DNA from: JAVXAN01 sp036660495
Lineage (GTDB): Bacteria > Bacillota_I > Bacilli_A > RF39 > UBA660
Assembly: GCA_036660495.1 (NCBI GenBank)
Contig: JAVXAN010000021.1
Location: forward strand, 1-15,908
Direction of reading: 5' to 3'
DNA length: 15,908 bases
Part shown: in pieces, positions 13,890-15,908 of the stretch
Layout of the letters: each line of letters opens with the position of its first letter
Numbering within the stretch: the stretch's first letter is position 1
The notes under the pieces: model-generated
What the model saw: only the letters and a program-made list of their open reading frames with translations
Databases searched by the model: none
What the model was told of the DNA's origin: nothing
Made by a program: the position numbers and the translations under genes

Positions 13890-14636
13890 TTATTCTCCTT
13901 TTTCTTTATCATTATTTAATTCAGTTTTACTGGAAGTAGTAACCGGTTTTTGCTTAGGCTTTTTAACCCTTATTTTACCTTTATCATTTAACTTATCAAT
14001 TGTTTTAGGTGATACTAATTTATTTTTAACTAATACTTTAATTATTTTATCATTAATAACCTCGGTATTTTGATCTGAGTTTACTTCTTTTTTAATTTCA
14101 TTAACACTTTTAACAACGGAATTAGTTAATCTTGAAATAATTGGGGTTTTATCAATAATACCTGATGCTAAATAAGAATCATCAAGCATTGGAACGTTAA
14201 ATATCGGCATACTTATAACAAATATTACTAAGTATGTTATTAAATACATTTCAAAAAAGCCAAAGACTGCTCCTAATATTTTAGCAGGTAATGAAAGAAT
14301 AATGGTTGCTTCAACTATTTTTTCTGCTATGATGCTTAATTTTAAAAATATTCGGTATAAAATAAATAAAACTATCATTACTAAAAAGAATGCTATTATT
14401 TCATATAAAATTATATTAATAGATTTTAATCCTTCATATTTACCAGAAAAATTAAAAAACGGAAAATAAGTGTATAAAAGGTTAGCTATCGGGTTTTTGA
14501 TAATTAAGCCTATTACTATTATAACAAATATTCCAATGCTTGATGCAGCTTTTTTTATAACACCACTTGAGTATCCTACGCACGTACCTAAAAGTAAAGC
14601 TACAAAAATAATAATATCAATAACGTTAAAATCCAT
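13890..14636 (-). CDS. CvpA-family membrane protein
   Basis: A 248-residue membrane protein of the CvpA (colicin V production) family, corresponding by position to Bacillus YshB. The N-terminal pattern DIIIFVALLLGTCVGYSSGVIKK, with its short Gly-rich turn, is typical. Hydrophobic segments lie at about 5-22, 30-47, 75-97 and 118-145. An extracytoplasmic or cytoplasmic tail (150-248) follows, ending in a Lys-rich low-complexity stretch with KPKQKP. The molecular function of the family in Firmicutes is unknown. The ATG at 14636 has an AGGAGAT ribosome site. The gene is first in a cvpA-trx-prepilin operon and diverges from rnhC exactly as in Bacillus, except that zapA, normally between them, is missing. 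Confidence 0.85.
   Translation of the reverse strand: MDFNVIDIIIFVALLLGTCVGYSSGVIKKAASSIGIFVIIVIGLIIKNPIANLLYTYFPFFNFSGKYEGLKSINIILYEIIAFFLVMIVLFILYRIFLKLSIIAEKIVEATIILSLPAKILGAVFGFFEMYLITYLVIFVISMPIFNVPMLDDSYLASGIIDKTPIISRLTNSVVKSVNEIKKEVNSDQNTEVINDKIIKVLVKNKLVSPKTIDKLNDKGKIRVKKPKQKPVTTSSKTELNNDKEKGE
13895..13900 (-). promoter_or_regulatory. Ribosome binding site of the thioredoxin gene, inside the end of cvpA
   Basis: AAGGAG six bases before the ATG at 13888, within the last codons of cvpA; it decides between two in-frame ATGs. Confidence 0.75.
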
Positions 14637-14661
14637 ATAAATCTCCTATCTTACTATTTAC

Positions 14662-14667
14662 ATTATA
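14662..14667 (-). promoter_or_regulatory. Candidate -10 of the cvpA-trx-prepilin operon
   Basis: TATAAT on the minus strand, with no good -35. The 14 bases starting here (TATAATGTAAATAG) mirror the rnhC promoter region on the other strand. Confidence 0.45.
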
Positions 14668-14688
14668 TAATATTTTTATTAAAAAATA

Positions 14689-14709
14689 TACATTTTATGA
14701 TAAAATGTA
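14689..14709. repeat. Nine-bp inverted repeat over the rnhC -10
   Basis: TACATTTTA, spacer TGA, TAAAATGTA. The right arm is the -10 of rnhC plus three bases, so the dyad is placed like an operator. It is too close to the transcript start and lacks a T-run, so it is not a terminator. Confidence 0.6.
14698..14706 (+). promoter_or_regulatory. Extended -10 promoter of rnhC
   Basis: TGATAAAAT, 20 bases before the start codon; the -35 is weak. Confidence 0.6.
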
Positions 14710-14725
14710 AATAGGAGTGATAAAA

Positions 14726-15667
14726 ATGGTCATAGTATTTAAAATAAGTAATAACACTAAAGAAAAAATGAGTGCTTATTATCAAGATAAAAAAAGAGAT
14801 AAAACCCCTCCTTACGCTGTTTTTCAAGCTGAAGAAAGTGGAACTATAATAACCTTATATGAATCAAATAAAGTTATGTTTCAAGGCTTATCTGCAGACG
14901 TTGATGCAAATATTTGGAAAGAAACTGAAGCACATCTAAATGGTGGGGTGATACCTACTGAAAACACCAATAAAGAAAAAGAAAAAAAAGATGAGAAAAC
15001 TTTATATGAAGAACGAGTTTTATATTATTATATAAATTCAATTGGATCAGATGAAGTTGGTACTGGTGATTACTTTGGTCCAGTTGTTGTTACTAGTTCT
15101 TTTGTTTCAAAAGACTGCATTGCTTTTCTAGAAGAATTAGGAGTTAGGGACTCTAAAAAACTTACTGATCAAAAAATAATAGAAATCGCACCAAAAATAA
15201 TGAAAAAGATTCCTCACGAGACAGTTATATATAGTAATACTGAATATAATAACAATCAAGAAACAAACATGAATAAAATTAAAGCTGTATTGCATAATAA
15301 AGTGTTACTTGGGTTAATGAAAAAAGATAATTTTAACTATGACAAAGTAATTGTTGACCAGTTTTGTTTCCCAAGAGCTTATTTTAACCATTTAAAAGAT
15401 GAAAAAAACGTTTTTAGAAAGATAACTTTTACTACTAAAGCAGAAGATAAATGCTTATCTGTAGCTTGTGCTTCTCTTATTAGTAGGTACGTATTCTTGA
15501 ATGAAATGGATAAGATGTCAAAGAAATTAGGCAAAACGATTCCTAAGGGTGCTGGAATTCAAGTTGATGAATTTGGAAAAGAAATTGTTAAAAAATATGG
15601 TGAAGATGTTTTAAAAGACATTGCTAAACTTAACTTTAAAAACACTAAAAAAATATTAATAAAATAA
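14726..15667 (+). CDS. rnhC: Ribonuclease HIII
   Basis: RNase HIII cuts the RNA strand of RNA-DNA hybrids (primers, R-loops) in the cytoplasm. The 313 residues match the family. The N-terminal substrate-binding (TBP-like) domain spans about 1-75, followed by a charged Lys/Glu linker (78-95). The catalytic domain starts at SIGSDEVGTGDYFGP, with Asp109 and Glu110. Next come DSKKLTD (142-148), VDQF with Asp211, and the acidic pair 240-241 in KAEDKCLSVACAS. The TBP-like domain and the GTGDYFGP form separate it from RNase HII. The start is the ATG at 14726; the GTG at 14717 is in the AGGAGTGA ribosome site. It diverges from cvpA, as in Bacillus, and is transcribed alone between its own promoter and a palindromic terminator. 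Confidence 0.96.
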   Translation: MVIVFKISNNTKEKMSAYYQDKKRDKTPPYAVFQAEESGTIITLYESNKVMFQGLSADVDANIWKETEAHLNGGVIPTENTNKEKEKKDEKTLYEERVLYYYINSIGSDEVGTGDYFGPVVVTSSFVSKDCIAFLEELGVRDSKKLTDQKIIEIAPKIMKKIPHETVIYSNTEYNNNQETNMNKIKAVLHNKVLLGLMKKDNFNYDKVIVDQFCFPRAYFNHLKDEKNVFRKITFTTKAEDKCLSVACASLISRYVFLNEMDKMSKKLGKTIPKGAGIQVDEFGKEIVKKYGEDVLKDIAKLNFKNTKKILIK

Positions 15668-15696
15668 AAGCAAGAAAATTTTCTTGCTTTTATTTT
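15661..15696. terminator. Bidirectional terminator after rnhC
   Basis: A perfect 36-base palindrome with core GCAAGAAAATTTTCTTGC. It contains the rnhC stop codon (15665-15667) and ends one base before the stop of the converging gene. Confidence 0.85.
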
Positions 15697-15697
15697 A

Positions 15698-15908
15698 TTA
15701 CTTTTCATTAATTCCATGCTCAGTTTTTTCCCATTTAACTTCCTTTTTTAATAATGCTTTTACTGCACAAGGAACGTACGTAAACATAAACAAAGGATTA
15801 TAAAACAATGCTTTTATTCTTGACTTTAAAGATATTTTTAATTTATCTTTTTCTATGTATATAATTATAAAAGTTATAATAAATAACACTAAATATATTA
15901 AAAAGAGT
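15698..15908 (-). CDS. C-terminal end of a membrane protein, probably a family-2 glycosyltransferase (cut by window edge)
   Basis: The frame is open from the stop at 15698 to the window edge (69 complete codons), so this is the end of a longer gene; an internal GTG at 15889 is not a start. The visible part holds a hydrophobic helix (LFLIYLVLFIITFIIIYI), a basic amphipathic stretch (SLKSRIKALFYNP), a second hydrophobic segment (LFMFTYVPCAVKALL) and an end reading KWEKTEHGINEK. A last membrane span followed by Trp-x-x-Thr-x-His near the C-terminus is characteristic of processive membrane glycosyltransferases of family 2 (the type making poly-GlcNAc or related surface sugars). The catalytic domain is outside the window, so the assignment rests on this tail alone. 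Confidence 0.62.
   Translation of the reverse strand, partial: LFLIYLVLFIITFIIIYIEKDKLKISLKSRIKALFYNPLFMFTYVPCAVKALLKKEVKWEKTEHGINEK

Noticed and set aside
1..15908. tRNA, rRNA, CRISPR arrays, insertion sequences, riboswitches
   Set aside because: None seen: no tRNA-like cloverleaf or TTCRA arm in the gaps, no regularly spaced repeats, no transposase motifs. All gene-free gaps are about 140 bases or shorter.

Overview
The window is a strongly AT-rich, tightly packed bacterial chromosome segment with 20 protein-coding genes (two cut by the window edges) and no RNA genes that I can see. The gene content and order point to a low-GC Firmicute of the Bacilli/Erysipelotrichia side, possibly one of the reduced uncultured gut lineages. 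The standard genetic code fits: spoIIP ends with TGA at its expected C-terminus. Gpr (spore germination protease) and SpoIIP (engulfment hydrolase) imply that the organism sporulates, or recently did.

Region 1 (1-5634) matches the Bacillus order rpsT / gpr - spoIIP - yqxA - lepA - hemW. hemW (cut at the left edge), an unrecognised 244-residue gene, lepA, a YqxA-position membrane gene, spoIIP and gpr run leftward, and rpsT diverges rightward. An unrecognised gene sits between lepA and hemW. A hairpin separates the sporulation genes from lepA. The gpr-rpsT gap holds back-to-back promoters: a housekeeping one for rpsT and a sigma-G-like one for gpr, with overlapping -35 regions.

Region 2 (5661-10249) starts with a membrane-anchored transglutaminase-fold protein (+). 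Then, leftward, come a 60-residue single-span membrane peptide, miaA (tRNA i6A synthesis), a small protein-kinase-fold gene with its own strong promoter, and mutL (mismatch-repair endonuclease). mutS and hfq, common neighbours of mutL and miaA, are not in the window.

Region 3 (10345-10644) is a short rightward gene for a Tyr/Pro-rich, coat-like protein. It is preceded by a match to the sigma-K promoter pattern, which makes it a candidate late-sporulation structural gene.

Region 4 (10697-15908) resembles the Bacillus rnhC - (zapA) - cvpA - (polX - mutS2) - trxA - uvrC neighbourhood, with the bracketed genes missing. Inserted instead are a YigZ/IMPACT-family gene and a lone type IV prepilin-like gene that overlaps the end of the thioredoxin gene. 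The window ends inside the C-terminus of what looks like a membrane family-2 glycosyltransferase.

DNA maintenance (mutL, uvrC, rnhC), translation (lepA, rpsT, miaA, yigZ) and sporulation (gpr, spoIIP, yqxA-like, coat-like) dominate. Promoters mostly carry an extended -10 (TGnTAWAAT). Many genes have an AGGTGA-type ribosome site whose GTG is a false upstream start; for those I give the ATG downstream of it. All four convergent gene pairs share one palindromic bidirectional terminator that abuts or includes their stop codons.
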